Below, in pieces: positions 1 through 7,614 of a DNA stretch of 7,614 nt (within the stretch, counting starts at the first letter, position 1; the number at the start of each line of letters is the position of its first letter). Source of the stretch: Actinomycetes bacterium (GTDB taxonomy: Bacteria > Actinomycetota > Acidimicrobiia > Acidimicrobiales > Bog-793). The translations under genes were made by a program, and so were the position numbers. Location of the stretch: contig JAKAOD010000136.1 of assembly GCA_021823365.1 (NCBI GenBank), forward strand, positions 1 through 7,614. The letters are read 5' to 3'. A model generated the notes under the pieces. The model made no database searches. It was not told the DNA's origin and saw only the letters and a program-made list of their open reading frames with translations.

Positions 1-1068
1 GTGCGGCTGAAGGAGCGCCCGCCCCTCCTGCACGTTCGTGCCGTCGAGCCGCAGCACGATCGGCGATCGCAGGTCGACGCGGCCGAGCGCCTCGATCACG
101 CCCTTCGCCACCTCGTCGACGCGGGTGATGCCGCCGAAGATGTTCACGAAGATCGCCCGCACGGACGGGTCGGCGTTGATCACCTCGAGCGCTGCCGACA
201 TCACGTCGGCGTTCGCGCCGCCGCCGATGTCGAGGAAGTTCGCGGGGGCACCGCCCACCTGGCTCACCACGTCGCAGGTGCTCATCGCGAGGCCGGCGCC
301 GTTGGCGATGATCCCGACGTCCCCCGAGAGGCCGACGTAGTTGAGCCCCTTGTCCCTGGCCATCTGCTCGCGGGGGTCCTCGGTCTCGGTCGCCGCGAAC
401 TCCTCCCACTCGGGATGGCGGAACCGCGCGTTGTCGTCCAGCGTGACCTTCGCGTCGAGGGCGTGGACCCGGCCGCCGGTGGTGAGGATCAGCGGGTTGA
501 TCTCGGCGAGGTCGCAGTCGCCCTCCTCGTAGCAGCGGTAGAGGGCGACGAGCACCTCCGCGGCCTGGTCGCGCGCCGCGTCGGGGAGCCCCGCCTCCTC
601 GGCCCACCGGTGCGCGGCCGCGACGTCGAGGCCGCGTACCGGGTCCACGTGGAGCCGCGCGATCGCGCCCGGGTTCGTGGCGGCGACCTCCTCGATCTCC
701 ACGCCGCCCTCGGCGGAGAGCATCCCGAGGTACGTCTTCGCGGGGCGGTCGAGGGTGAAGCTCGCGTAGTACTCCTCGGCGATGTCCGACGCGTGCTCGA
801 TCCACAGCCGGTGGACCACGTGACCCTTGATGTCCATCCCGAGGATGGCCCCGGCGTGGCGCCGGACCTCCTCGGCGTCGGCGGCGAGCTTGATCCCGCC
901 CGCCTTGCCGCGCCCGCCGACCTTCACCTGCGCCTTCACCACCACCGGGTAGCCCGCGGCCTCCGCCTGGGCGACCGCCTCGTCGACGGTGCTCGCGACG
1001 CCACCCGGCGAGGTCGGGATCCCGTAGCGGGCGAAGTACTGCTTGCCTTGGTACTCGAACAGGTCCAT
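1..1068 (-). CDS. sucC: Succinate--CoA ligase (ADP- or GDP-forming), beta subunit; 3' end cut by window edge
   Basis: SucC pairs with SucD to convert succinyl-CoA plus NDP and phosphate to succinate, CoA and NTP in the TCA cycle. The visible 356 residues start MDLFEYQGKQYFARYGIP, the conserved N-terminus of the family. The ATP-grasp domain follows, with the nucleotide-binding loop GGRGKAGG at residues 51-58 and lysine 45 just before it. EINPL at 189-193 carries the Asn that binds Mg2+ in the E. coli enzyme. The CoA-ligase domain shows NIFGGI at 309-314. E. coli SucC has 388 residues, so about 30 are lost at the left edge; this is truncation by the window, not a broken gene. The ATG at 1068 has GAAGGAG four bases upstream and sits 17 bases after the stop of the cobalamin-subunit gene, so the two are probably co-transcribed. 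sucD would be expected next, outside the window. Nucleotide preference (ATP or GTP) cannot be read from the sequence. Identification is secure. Confidence 0.97.
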   Translation of the reverse strand, partial: MDLFEYQGKQYFARYGIPTSPGGVASTVDEAVAQAEAAGYPVVVKAQVKVGGRGKAGGIKLAADAEEVRRHAGAILGMDIKGHVVHRLWIEHASDIAEEYYASFTLDRPAKTYLGMLSAEGGVEIEEVAATNPGAIARLHVDPVRGLDVAAAHRWAEEAGLPDAARDQAAEVLVALYRCYEEGDCDLAEINPLILTTGGRVHALDAKVTLDDNARFRHPEWEEFAATETEDPREQMARDKGLNYVGLSGDVGIIANGAGLAMSTCDVVSQVGGAPANFLDIGGGANADVMSAALEVINADPSVRAIFVNIFGGITRVDEVAKGVIEALGRVDLRSPIVLRLDGTNVQEGRALLQPH

Positions 1069-1072
1069 CCGG

Positions 1073-1079
1073 CTCCTTC
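1073..1079 (-). promoter_or_regulatory. Ribosome binding site of sucC
   Basis: GAAGGAG on the minus strand, four bases before the sucC ATG at 1068. It lies entirely in the 17-base gap after the preceding gene and fixes the sucC start. Confidence 0.8.
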
Positions 1080-1085
1080 GGGGCT

Positions 1086-1502
1086 CTAGAGGGCTTGGCG
1101 TGCCTCGCGGCGGTCCAGCGCGGCCTCGAGCCACGCACCGATCGAGGGCAGCGGCGCACCCGGCGTGAACACGTGGGCGACGCCCTCGCGCTCGAGCTCG
1201 GGGACGTCGCGCTCGGGGATGATGCCGCCGACGACGACCAGCACGTCGCCCCTCCCCTCAGCGGCGAGCTGCGCCATGATCTTCGGGACGAGGGTCAGGT
1301 GGGCGCCCGAGAGGAGCGAAAGGCCGAGAGCGTCGGCATCCTCTTCGACCACCGCTCGGACGACCTGCTCGGGGGTCTGATGGAGGCCGGTGTAGACGAC
1401 CTCGAAGCCGGCGTCGCGCAGCGCCCGGGCGATGACCTTGGCGCCCCGGTCGTGGCCGTCGAGACCGGGCTTGGCCACGACCACGCGGTAGGGGCGGTTC
1501 AT
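1086..1502 (-). CDS. Cobalamin (B12)-binding small subunit of an acyl-CoA mutase (methylmalonyl-CoA/isobutyryl-CoA mutase type)
   Basis: A 138-residue protein made only of the B12-binding domain that in methylmalonyl-CoA mutase is the C-terminal part of the large chain. It shows the base-off/His-on signature DGHDRG at residues 15-20, where His17 is the expected lower cobalt ligand. It also has the SxL element at 62-64 (SLLSG) and the glycine pair of VVGGIIP at 92-93, in the usual order of a Rossmann-like fold. Such stand-alone subunits (IcmB in streptomycetes, McmA2/HcmB elsewhere) need a separate large catalytic subunit, which is not in the window. The substrate (methylmalonyl-, isobutyryl- or 2-hydroxyisobutyryl-CoA) is therefore undecided, and no gene symbol is given. 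Proximity to sucC suits the methylmalonyl-CoA to succinyl-CoA route. The open frame runs upstream to 1820, but that part overlaps the helicase gene and is low-complexity. The ATG at 1502 begins [13 protein letters not shown], exactly where the domain begins. It has no Shine-Dalgarno sequence. Confidence 0.93.
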   Translation of the reverse strand: MNRPYRVVVAKPGLDGHDRGAKVIARALRDAGFEVVYTGLHQTPEQVVRAVVEEDADALGLSLLSGAHLTLVPKIMAQLAAEGRGDVLVVVGGIIPERDVPELEREGVAHVFTPGAPLPSIGAWLEAALDRREARQAL

Positions 1503-1510
1503 CGACGGTG

Positions 1511-1516
1511 ATGATA
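1511..1516 (-). promoter_or_regulatory. Candidate -10 box of a leaderless or near-leaderless promoter
   Basis: TATCAT on the minus strand matches TATAAT at five of six positions and fits the actinobacterial TAnnnT pattern. It ends eight bases before the ATG at 1502, so transcription would begin within about two bases of the start codon. The gene has no Shine-Dalgarno sequence, as expected of leaderless mRNAs. No -35 box is visible; that region is a GC-rich hairpin. This is inference from position and sequence. Confidence 0.35.
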
Positions 1517-1519
1517 GGC

Positions 1520-1540
1520 GGCGGGGCGCGCGGCCCCGCC
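1520..1540 (-). terminator. GC-rich stem-loop after the pcrA stop, possible terminator
   Basis: Arms 1520-1527 and 1533-1540 are perfectly complementary over eight base pairs (GGCGGGGC / GCCCCGCC) around a five-base loop. It begins 14 bases after the pcrA stop. No T tract follows on the minus strand, so it is not a classical intrinsic terminator. It may be a weak terminator, a 3'-end stabiliser, or only a by-product of the high GC content. Confidence 0.35.
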
Positions 1541-1554
1541 AGCCGGGCGGCGCA

Positions 1555-3771
1555 TCAGGTCGCCCGTCGCAACGGCGACGCGCACAGGAGCAGCGTCTTT
1601 CGCCCGACGGACTCGAACCGCACGGTCGCCTGCGCGCGGTCCCCCTCGCCCTCAGCGCCGACCACCACCCCCGGGCCCCACCGCTCGTGCACGACGTGGT
1701 CGCCGGCGACGAGGCCGAGGACCTCAGCGCCGGTGGTCGCCCGCTGCGCCGGAGCATGGAGCCGCCTCCCCCCCGATCCGAGCAACGATCCGCCCCGGAC
1801 GGGCGCGCCGGGCGCGTCACTCCCGGACGCGCCGAAGACGCGTCCCCCGCCCACCTCCCGGCGCAGCTCCTCGGGCACCTCCGCGAGAAAGCGGCTCGGC
1901 AGCCCCGGCATCGTGCGCCCCCAGAGGGTCCGGCTCCACGCGTGCGTGAGGTAGAGGAACCGGCGGGCGCGCGTGATGCCCACGTAGCAGAGCCGGCGCT
2001 CCTCTTCCAGCTCGAGCGGCTCCCCGAGGGTCCGAGAATGCGGGAAGACGCCCTCCTCCATGCCGACCAGGAAGACCGCGGGGAACTCGAGGCCCTTGGC
2101 GGTGTGCAGCGTCATGAGCGACACGCGCGACCCGCCGGCGTCGAGCTCGTCGGAGTCCGACACCAGCGCGACGGTCTCGAGCAGCTCCGACAGTCGCTCG
2201 TACTCCCCGGCGGCATCGGCGAGCTCGGCGATGTTCTCGATGCGGCCCTCGGCTTCGTGGGTGCCCTCCGCCGCCAGCTCGTCGAGGTACCCGGACCGCC
2301 TCGCGACCAGCTCGACGAGGTCGCCGGGCGCGACCTCGGCGGCCGCGGCCCGCAGCTCCCGCAAGAGGGAGGAGAGCTCCTGGGCGCCCTTCAGCGCCTT
2401 GCCGGTCAGGCCCGCGGCCTCGGCCTGCTCGAGCATGCGGCCGACGGGCGCGCCCGCCGCCGCCGCGGCGGCCGAGAGGCGGACCACCGACATCTGGCCG
2501 ATGCCGCGCTTGGGGACGTTCAGGATCCTGCGGAACGAGATCTCGTCGTCGGGGTTCGCGACCACGCGCAGGTAGGCGAGCACGTCGCGCACCTCCCTGC
2601 GGTCGTAGAAGCGGGTCCCCCCCACGACCTTGTAGGGGACGCCCTGGTGGACCAGCTCCTCTTCGACGACGCGGCTCTGGGCGTTCGTTCGGTAGAAGAC
2701 GGCCACGTCCCCGTAGGAGAGCCCCTCCGCCCCGTGCAGCGTCAGGAGCTCGTTCGCCACGAACGACGCCTCGTCGCGCTCGTCCTCTGCCCGGTAGACG
2801 CAGATCCGTGGCCCCGCACCCCCGTCGGTGAACAGGGCCTTCGGGCGTCGAGCCAGGTTGTTCGAGATGACGGCGTTGGCGGCGTCGAGGATCGTCTGGG
2901 TCGACCGGTAGTTCTGGTCGAGGACCACCGTCGTGGCGCGCTCGAACGCGGTCTCGAACTCCAAGATGTTGGCGATGTCCGCGCCGCGCCAGCGGTAGAT
3001 GGACTGGTCCGAGTCGCCCACCACCGTGACGTTCCCGTGCTCGCGCGACAGGAGGAGGACGATCTCGTGCTGCGCGTGGTTCGTGTCCTGGTACTCGTCG
3101 ACGAGGACGTGGCGGAACCGCTGCCGGTACGCGAGAAGGACGTCCGGGCACGACTGGAGCAGGTGGACCGCCTGGAACAGCAGGTCGTCGAAGTCCATGG
3201 CGTTCGCGGCCCGGAGCCGGCGCTGGTACTCGGCGTACACCTCGCCGATCCGCCGGCGGAACGGGTCCGCGCCGAAGGACGCTTCCTCGGCGAAGCGCTC
3301 GGGCCCGACGAGCTCTGCCTTCGCCTGGGAGATCGCAGCCGCCACCGCGCGCGGCGGGAGGCGCTTCGTGTCGATGCCGAGCTCGTCCTCGGCGAGCTCG
3401 ACCAGCCGGCGCGAGTCGGACTCGTCGTAGACGCTGAACGAGCTGGCGTAGCCGACGCGCCCGGCATGGGCTCGCAGCATGCGAAGGCACGCCGAGTGGA
3501 ACGTCGACACCCACATCCGCTCGGCACGCGCGCCGACCAGGTCGACGACCCGCCGGCGCATCTCGTCGGCCGCCTTGTTCGTGAAGGTGATGGCCAGGAT
3601 CTCCCAGGGCGCCGCGTCGCCGCTCTGGAGCAGGTGCGCGATGCGCCGGGTGAGGACCCGCGTCTTGCCCGACCCCGCCCCCGCCACGACGAGCAACGGG
3701 CCGCCGCGGTGCTCCACCGCGGCGCGCTGCGCCGGGTTCAGGTCGCGCGTGAGGTCGCCGGTCGCGCTCAG
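1555..3771 (-). CDS. pcrA: ATP-dependent DNA helicase PcrA/UvrD (superfamily 1A), apparent CTG start
   Basis: A 3'-5' SF1A helicase for nucleotide excision and replication-associated repair. Counting from the CTG at 3771 it has 738 residues, normal for PcrA. The motifs run in order: Q motif LNPAQ (11-15), Walker A GAGSGKT (31-37), Ia [12 protein letters not shown] (60-71), [11 protein letters not shown] (223-231), [16 protein letters not shown] (252-264), [10 protein letters not shown] (284-291), [14 protein letters not shown] (about 551-563), [10 protein letters not shown] (about 594-601). All are intact. After a Gly/Ser/Arg-rich linker, the last 50 or so residues ([15 protein letters not shown] onward) form the Tudor-like domain that in PcrA/UvrD relatives binds RNA polymerase. 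The start is odd: no ATG, GTG or TTG lies in frame between the guaB3 coding region and the essential Q motif. The best candidate is CTG, overlapping the guaB3 stop as CTGA, which implies translational coupling. A second CTG lies at residue 7, and a base error near 3770 is also possible. Family identity is certain; PcrA versus UvrD1 naming is convention. Confidence 0.95.
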   Translation of the reverse strand: MSATGDLTRDLNPAQRAAVEHRGGPLLVVAGAGSGKTRVLTRRIAHLLQSGDAAPWEILAITFTNKAADEMRRRVVDLVGARAERMWVSTFHSACLRMLRAHAGRVGYASSFSVYDESDSRRLVELAEDELGIDTKRLPPRAVAAAISQAKAELVGPERFAEEASFGADPFRRRIGEVYAEYQRRLRAANAMDFDDLLFQAVHLLQSCPDVLLAYRQRFRHVLVDEYQDTNHAQHEIVLLLSREHGNVTVVGDSDQSIYRWRGADIANILEFETAFERATTVVLDQNYRSTQTILDAANAVISNNLARRPKALFTDGGAGPRICVYRAEDERDEASFVANELLTLHGAEGLSYGDVAVFYRTNAQSRVVEEELVHQGVPYKVVGGTRFYDRREVRDVLAYLRVVANPDDEISFRRILNVPKRGIGQMSVVRLSAAAAAAGAPVGRMLEQAEAAGLTGKALKGAQELSSLLRELRAAAAEVAPGDLVELVARRSGYLDELAAEGTHEAEGRIENIAELADAAGEYERLSELLETVALVSDSDELDAGGSRVSLMTLHTAKGLEFPAVFLVGMEEGVFPHSRTLGEPLELEEERRLCYVGITRARRFLYLTHAWSRTLWGRTMPGLPSRFLAEVPEELRREVGGGRVFGASGSDAPGAPVRGGSLLGSGGRRLHAPAQRATTGAEVLGLVAGDHVVHERWGPGVVVGAEGEGDRAQATVRFESVGRKTLLLCASPLRRAT

Positions 3772-4931
3772 TGGCCCATGCCCACGCCCTGGGACCGCTG
3801 GAGCTGCTTGCCCTCGGTCTGCAGCGCGGGGGCGATCATGACCTCGGCCTTCTGGAACTCCTTCACCGTCTCGTAGCCGCAGGTGGCCATCGCCGTGCGG
3901 AGCGCGCCGAAGAGGTTCATCCGCCCGTCGTTCTCGTGGGCGGGCCCGAGGAGGATCTCTGCGAGACTGCCGCGGACCCCGGTCCGGACCCGGGTCCCGC
4001 GCGGAAGCGTGGGATGGAAGGTGGCCATCCCCCAGTGGAAACCGCTTGCGGGCGCCTCGACGGCAGACGAGAGCGGGGAGCCGAGCATCACGGCGTCCGC
4101 GCCGCACGCGATCGCCTTGGCCACGTCGCCACCCTTCGACATCCCGCCGTCGGCGATCACGTGCACGTACACGCCCGTCTCGTCGAGGTGGCGCATCCTC
4201 GCGCCGGCGACGTCCGCGATCGCGGTCGCCTGCGGCACGCCGAGGCCCAGCACCGCCCTGGTGGTGCACGCGTTGCCCGGCCCGACCCCGACGAGGACGC
4301 CCACGGCGCCGGTGCGCATCAGGTGCAGTCCGGCCTGGTACGACGCGCAACCTCCGACGACGACGGGGAGCTCGAACTCGCGGATGAACCGCTTCAGGTT
4401 CAGGGGCTCGGTCTTCTTGGACACGTGCTCGGCCGACACGACGGTGCCTTGGACGACGAGCACGTCGAGCTCCGCCGCCAGGCAGGCGGCCGCGAGCTCC
4501 TCGGTCCGCTGCGGGGTCACCGACGCGGCCGCCACGACGCCGGACTCCTTGATCTGGCGGATGCGCTCGGTGACGAGCTCGAGCTTGACGGGCTCCTGGT
4601 ACATCTGCTGCATCCGCGGGGTCGCCTTGTCGTCGTCGAGCTCGCGGATCTCCTCGAACAGCGGCATCGGGTCCTCGTAGCGGGTCCAGAGCCCTTCGAG
4701 GTTCAAGACCCCGAGCCCTCCGAGCCGGCCGAGCTCGATCGCGGTGCGCGGGCTCGTGACGCCGTCCATCGCGGCCCCGAGGAGCGGCAGGCCGAAGCGC
4801 CAGGCGTCGATCTCCCACGAGACGTCGACGTCCTCGGGGTCACGGGTCCGCCGGCTGGGCACGATGGCGATGTCGTCGAAACCGTATGCCCGGCGCCCCG
4901 ACTTGAAGATCCCGATCTCTGTGTCTGCCAC
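3768..4931 (-). CDS. guaB3: GuaB3 family IMP dehydrogenase-related protein
   Basis: A 387-residue TIM-barrel protein of the GuaB3 group found in actinobacteria and cyanobacteria, related to IMP dehydrogenase (IMP + NAD+ to XMP, first step to GMP). Visible barrel elements are LPLLGAAMDGVTS (48-60), the catalytic-loop equivalent GPGNACTTR with Cys222 in place of the nucleophile, and the phosphate-binding stretch IADGGMSKGGD (259-269) running to GADAVMLGSPL (287). The paired CBS domains of ordinary GuaB are absent; a helical segment of about 55 residues after residue 78 stands in their place. The mobile flap with the Arg-Tyr dyad is not recognisable, and a short stretch around GFHWGMATFHP (297-307) sits there instead. 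GTG at 4931 is chosen because GGAGG lies five bases upstream; an in-frame ATG at 4988 would place that site inside the gene. pcrA overlaps its stop. Activity is uncertain: IMP dehydrogenase activity has been reported for a cyanobacterial GuaB3, and GMP reductase is the other known reaction of this superfamily. Confidence 0.93.
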   Translation of the reverse strand: MADTEIGIFKSGRRAYGFDDIAIVPSRRTRDPEDVDVSWEIDAWRFGLPLLGAAMDGVTSPRTAIELGRLGGLGVLNLEGLWTRYEDPMPLFEEIRELDDDKATPRMQQMYQEPVKLELVTERIRQIKESGVVAAASVTPQRTEELAAACLAAELDVLVVQGTVVSAEHVSKKTEPLNLKRFIREFELPVVVGGCASYQAGLHLMRTGAVGVLVGVGPGNACTTRAVLGLGVPQATAIADVAGARMRHLDETGVYVHVIADGGMSKGGDVAKAIACGADAVMLGSPLSSAVEAPASGFHWGMATFHPTLPRGTRVRTGVRGSLAEILLGPAHENDGRMNLFGALRTAMATCGYETVKEFQKAEVMIAPALQTEGKQLQRSQGVGMGH

Positions 4932-4936
4932 GATCG

Positions 4937-4941
4937 CCTCC
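4937..4941 (-). promoter_or_regulatory. Ribosome binding site that decides the guaB3 start
   Basis: GGAGG on the minus strand, five bases before the GTG at 4931. It favours this GTG over the in-frame ATG at 4988, whose 19 extra residues (MRPVQWDALGRRR and so on) do not resemble the family N-terminus. Confidence 0.8.
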
Positions 4942-4972
4942 AGTGGTGTGCGCCGACGCCCGAGCGCGTCCC

Positions 4973-5000
4973 ACTGTACCGGTCGCATCGCGGCGGTCAG
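4973..5000 (-). promoter_or_regulatory. Candidate sigma-A type promoter for guaB3-pcrA
   Basis: Reading the minus strand, CTGACC (5000-4995, four of six matches to TTGACA) is followed after 16 bases by TACAGT (4978-4973, fits TAnnnT). Transcription would start near 4966, giving a leader of about 35 bases with the GGAGG site at its end. The box is embedded in short repeats (see findings). It is a consensus match only. Confidence 0.35.
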
Positions 5001-5020
5001 CGACCGCGCGATCGGCGGTC
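4993..5020 (-). repeat. Alternating short inverted repeat between the Nudix gene and guaB3
   Basis: On the minus strand GACCGC (5020-5015), GCGGTC (5007-5002) and GACCGC (4998-4993) follow one another. The middle copy can pair with either neighbour, giving two mutually exclusive 6-bp hairpins with loops of 7 and 3 bases. The outer copies are part of an exact 10-bp direct repeat, CTGACCGCCG, at 5022-5013 and 5000-4991, offset by 22 bp. The first copy spans the Nudix stop codon and the second contains the candidate -35 box. Confidence 0.6.
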
Positions 5021-5699
5021 AGGAGCCGCGCCGGCCGTCGACCAGGACCGTCGTCAGCAGGTCGAAGAGCATCCGGCCCGTCGCGCCCCAGACGGTCTCC
5101 CCTTCGACCGAGAAGAAGTACATGGCGGACCGAGGCTGCCCTGGCGAGCTCCACCACTCCTGCTCGAAGCTCGCGGAGAGGTCTGCGAGGGAGGCGTCGA
5201 ACGCGCGGTCCACCTCGGCCGGGTTGGGCACGAGGTCGGGGCGCGCGGGGAGCCATGCGACCACGGGGGTGATCGGCACGCCGGTGACGAAGGCGAACGC
5301 CTGCGCGAGGTACCCGACTGGCCGGACCAGCGCGGGGTCCAGGCCGATCTCCTCGTGGGCCTCGCGCACCGCGGCGGCGAGCGCGTCCTCCCCGGGGTCG
5401 ATGCGGCCGCCGGGGAAGCTCACCTGGCCGCGATGGGTACGCAGGAGCGTCGAGCGCCTGGTCAGCAGGACCCGCGCTTCGCCTCCCTCCTCGAACAGGG
5501 CGACCAGCACCGCGGAGGGGGCGGCAGCGACGTCTGCGGCCTCGACGCCGGTGACGCCGGCAGGGCTCGGTGGCGGCCCCTGGGCGAGGCTGCGACCGGC
5601 ACGGGCCAAGGCGTCGAGCACGAAGGAGAGCGTGATCCCCCGCCGCGGGCTCCACGGCGGGGGGCCACCAGGCTCGGCCGTGGCGGGACGGGGGATCAC
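5019..5699 (-). CDS. Nudix hydrolase, CoA pyrophosphatase (NudL/YeaB, NUDT7/8) type
   Basis: A 226-residue Nudix protein. The Nudix box occupies residues 98-120 with every consensus position present: Gly98, Glu104, then REAHEEIGL (112-120), whose glutamates bind the catalytic metal. Directly before it LLTRRSTLLRTHRGQVSFPG (78-97) matches the extra signature of the coenzyme-A pyrophosphatase subgroup, which splits CoA or acyl-CoA into 3',5'-ADP and (acyl-)phosphopantetheine. The substrate is inferred from that motif alone. No signal peptide or membrane segment is seen, so the protein should be cytosolic. The GTG at 5699 is the only upstream start in frame, because a stop lies at 5714-5712. It has no good Shine-Dalgarno, and the first 20 or so residues are Pro/Gly/Arg-rich and cover a strong hairpin. 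GTG at 5621 (residue 27) is a possible alternative, giving 200 residues, closer to the roughly 190 of E. coli NudL. The gene follows groEL after 32 bases and may be reached by groEL read-through. Confidence 0.88.
   Translation of the reverse strand: MIPRPATAEPGGPPPWSPRRGITLSFVLDALARAGRSLAQGPPPSPAGVTGVEAADVAAAPSAVLVALFEEGGEARVLLTRRSTLLRTHRGQVSFPGGRIDPGEDALAAAVREAHEEIGLDPALVRPVGYLAQAFAFVTGVPITPVVAWLPARPDLVPNPAEVDRAFDASLADLSASFEQEWWSSPGQPRSAMYFFSVEGETVWGATGRMLFDLLTTVLVDGRRGS
5637..5663 (-). other. Perfect 9-bp GC hairpin downstream of groEL, in the 5' end of the Nudix frame
   Basis: Arms 5637-5645 and 5655-5663 (CCCCCGCCG / CGGCGGGGG) pair perfectly around a nine-base loop. The hairpin lies about 70 bases after the groEL stop. 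With the GTG 5699 start it is within codons 13-21 of the Nudix gene; with the GTG 5621 start it is intergenic. It has no T tract. It could be a weak groEL 3'-end signal or simply codon composition. Confidence 0.4.
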
Positions 5700-5731
5700 G
5701 TCGGGTCCACGTCACGGTCTCGTGGCGTCGA

Positions 5732-7459
<1,728 letters not shown>

Positions 7460-7614
7460 CTACTTGTCCAGCTTGGCGAGGACGTCCCGGCCGGAGAGGA
7501 TCAGCAGGTCCTCGCCGTCGACGGTGATCTCGGTGCCGCCGTACTTCGAGTAGACGACGGTGTCCCCGACCTTCACGTCGAGCGGGATGATCTCGCCGGT
7601 GTTGTCGGCACGGC
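7460..7614 (-). CDS. groES: 10 kDa co-chaperonin GroES (Cpn10), C-terminal half; 5' end cut by window edge
   Basis: GroES forms the seven-membered lid on GroEL and couples ATP turnover to release of folded protein. The last 50 residues are visible, ending in VLAKLDK before TAG at 7462-7460. Recognisable parts are [20 protein letters not shown], the conserved core strand region, and [15 protein letters not shown], the C-terminal strands. Family members have about 95-100 residues, so roughly half, including the mobile loop that contacts GroEL, lies beyond the right edge. Position immediately before groEL on the same strand is the usual groESL operon order. The frame is intact to the edge. Short as it is, the match is unmistakable. 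Confidence 0.95.
   Translation of the reverse strand, partial: RADNTGEIIPLDVKVGDTVVYSKYGGTEITVDGEDLLILSGRDVLAKLDK

Noticed and set aside
1..1089. Long plus-strand open frame opposite sucC
   Set aside because: It is the antisense shadow of sucC in GC-rich DNA: Arg/Asp/Val/Leu/His-rich, no recognisable domain, while the minus strand has a fully conserved SucC.
1503..1820. N-terminal extension of the cobalamin-subunit frame up to 1820
   Set aside because: It overlaps the conserved Tudor-like end of pcrA, is Arg/Ser/Gly-rich, and the B12 domain begins exactly at the ATG at 1502.
3765..3785. Programmed -1 frameshift joining GuaB3 to the helicase
   Set aside because: The helicase frame is -1 to guaB3 and open, but the bases before the stop (ATG GGC CAC TGA) do not form an X XXY YYZ slippery site. 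Overlap with reinitiation is simpler.
1687..3876. 729-codon plus-strand open frame opposite pcrA
   Set aside because: It is a stop-poor antisense frame created by codon bias of pcrA. Its composition is low-complexity and it has no motif.
3772..4818. A fused guaB3-region and helicase protein of 1087 residues starting at 4818
   Set aside because: The part before 3771 is a shadow frame of guaB3 with no homology; only the portion from the CTG onward is helicase.
4932..4988. guaB3 starting at the ATG at 4988
   Set aside because: The 19 extra residues would cover the GGAGG site and the candidate promoter leader, and do not resemble GuaB3 N-termini.

Overview
The window is about 70% G+C, all its genes lie on the minus strand, and it reads as core chromosome of an actinobacterium (Actinomycetota). 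Three things point there: a GuaB3-type IMP dehydrogenase paralogue, a PcrA/UvrD1-type helicase with a C-terminal Tudor-like domain, and a stand-alone acyl-CoA mutase cobalamin subunit of the IcmB/McmA2 type beside sucC. From memory, the broad grouping groESL, guaB3, pcrA, mutase small subunit, sucC resembles actinobacterial chromosomes. The exact lineage cannot be told from the sequence alone. No mobile element, CRISPR array, tRNA, rRNA, phage gene or defence gene is visible.

In the direction of transcription (right to left): groES (3' half only, 7614-7460); an 81-nt spacer with two strong stem-loops; groEL (7378-5732, complete); a Nudix hydrolase of the CoA-pyrophosphatase type (5699-5019, complete, start uncertain); an 87-nt spacer with a candidate promoter and short repeats; guaB3 (GTG start at 4931, ends 3768); pcrA/uvrD (overlaps the guaB3 stop, ends 1555, apparently no AUG/GUG/UUG start); a 52-nt spacer with a GC hairpin and a TATCAT box; the cobalamin-binding mutase small subunit (1502-1086); and sucC (1068 to the left edge, missing about 30 C-terminal residues).

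Functionally there are four blocks: protein folding (GroES/GroEL), nucleotide and coenzyme housekeeping (Nudix, GuaB3), DNA repair (PcrA), and the methylmalonyl-CoA/succinyl-CoA junction of central carbon metabolism (mutase B12 subunit, SucC). The spacing of guaB3-pcrA and of the B12 subunit-sucC pair indicates co-transcription within each pair. I found no convincing undescribed system. What deserves a second look is mostly about expression: the non-canonical pcrA start, the paired stem-loops before groEL, a possible leaderless promoter, and repeats in front of guaB3.
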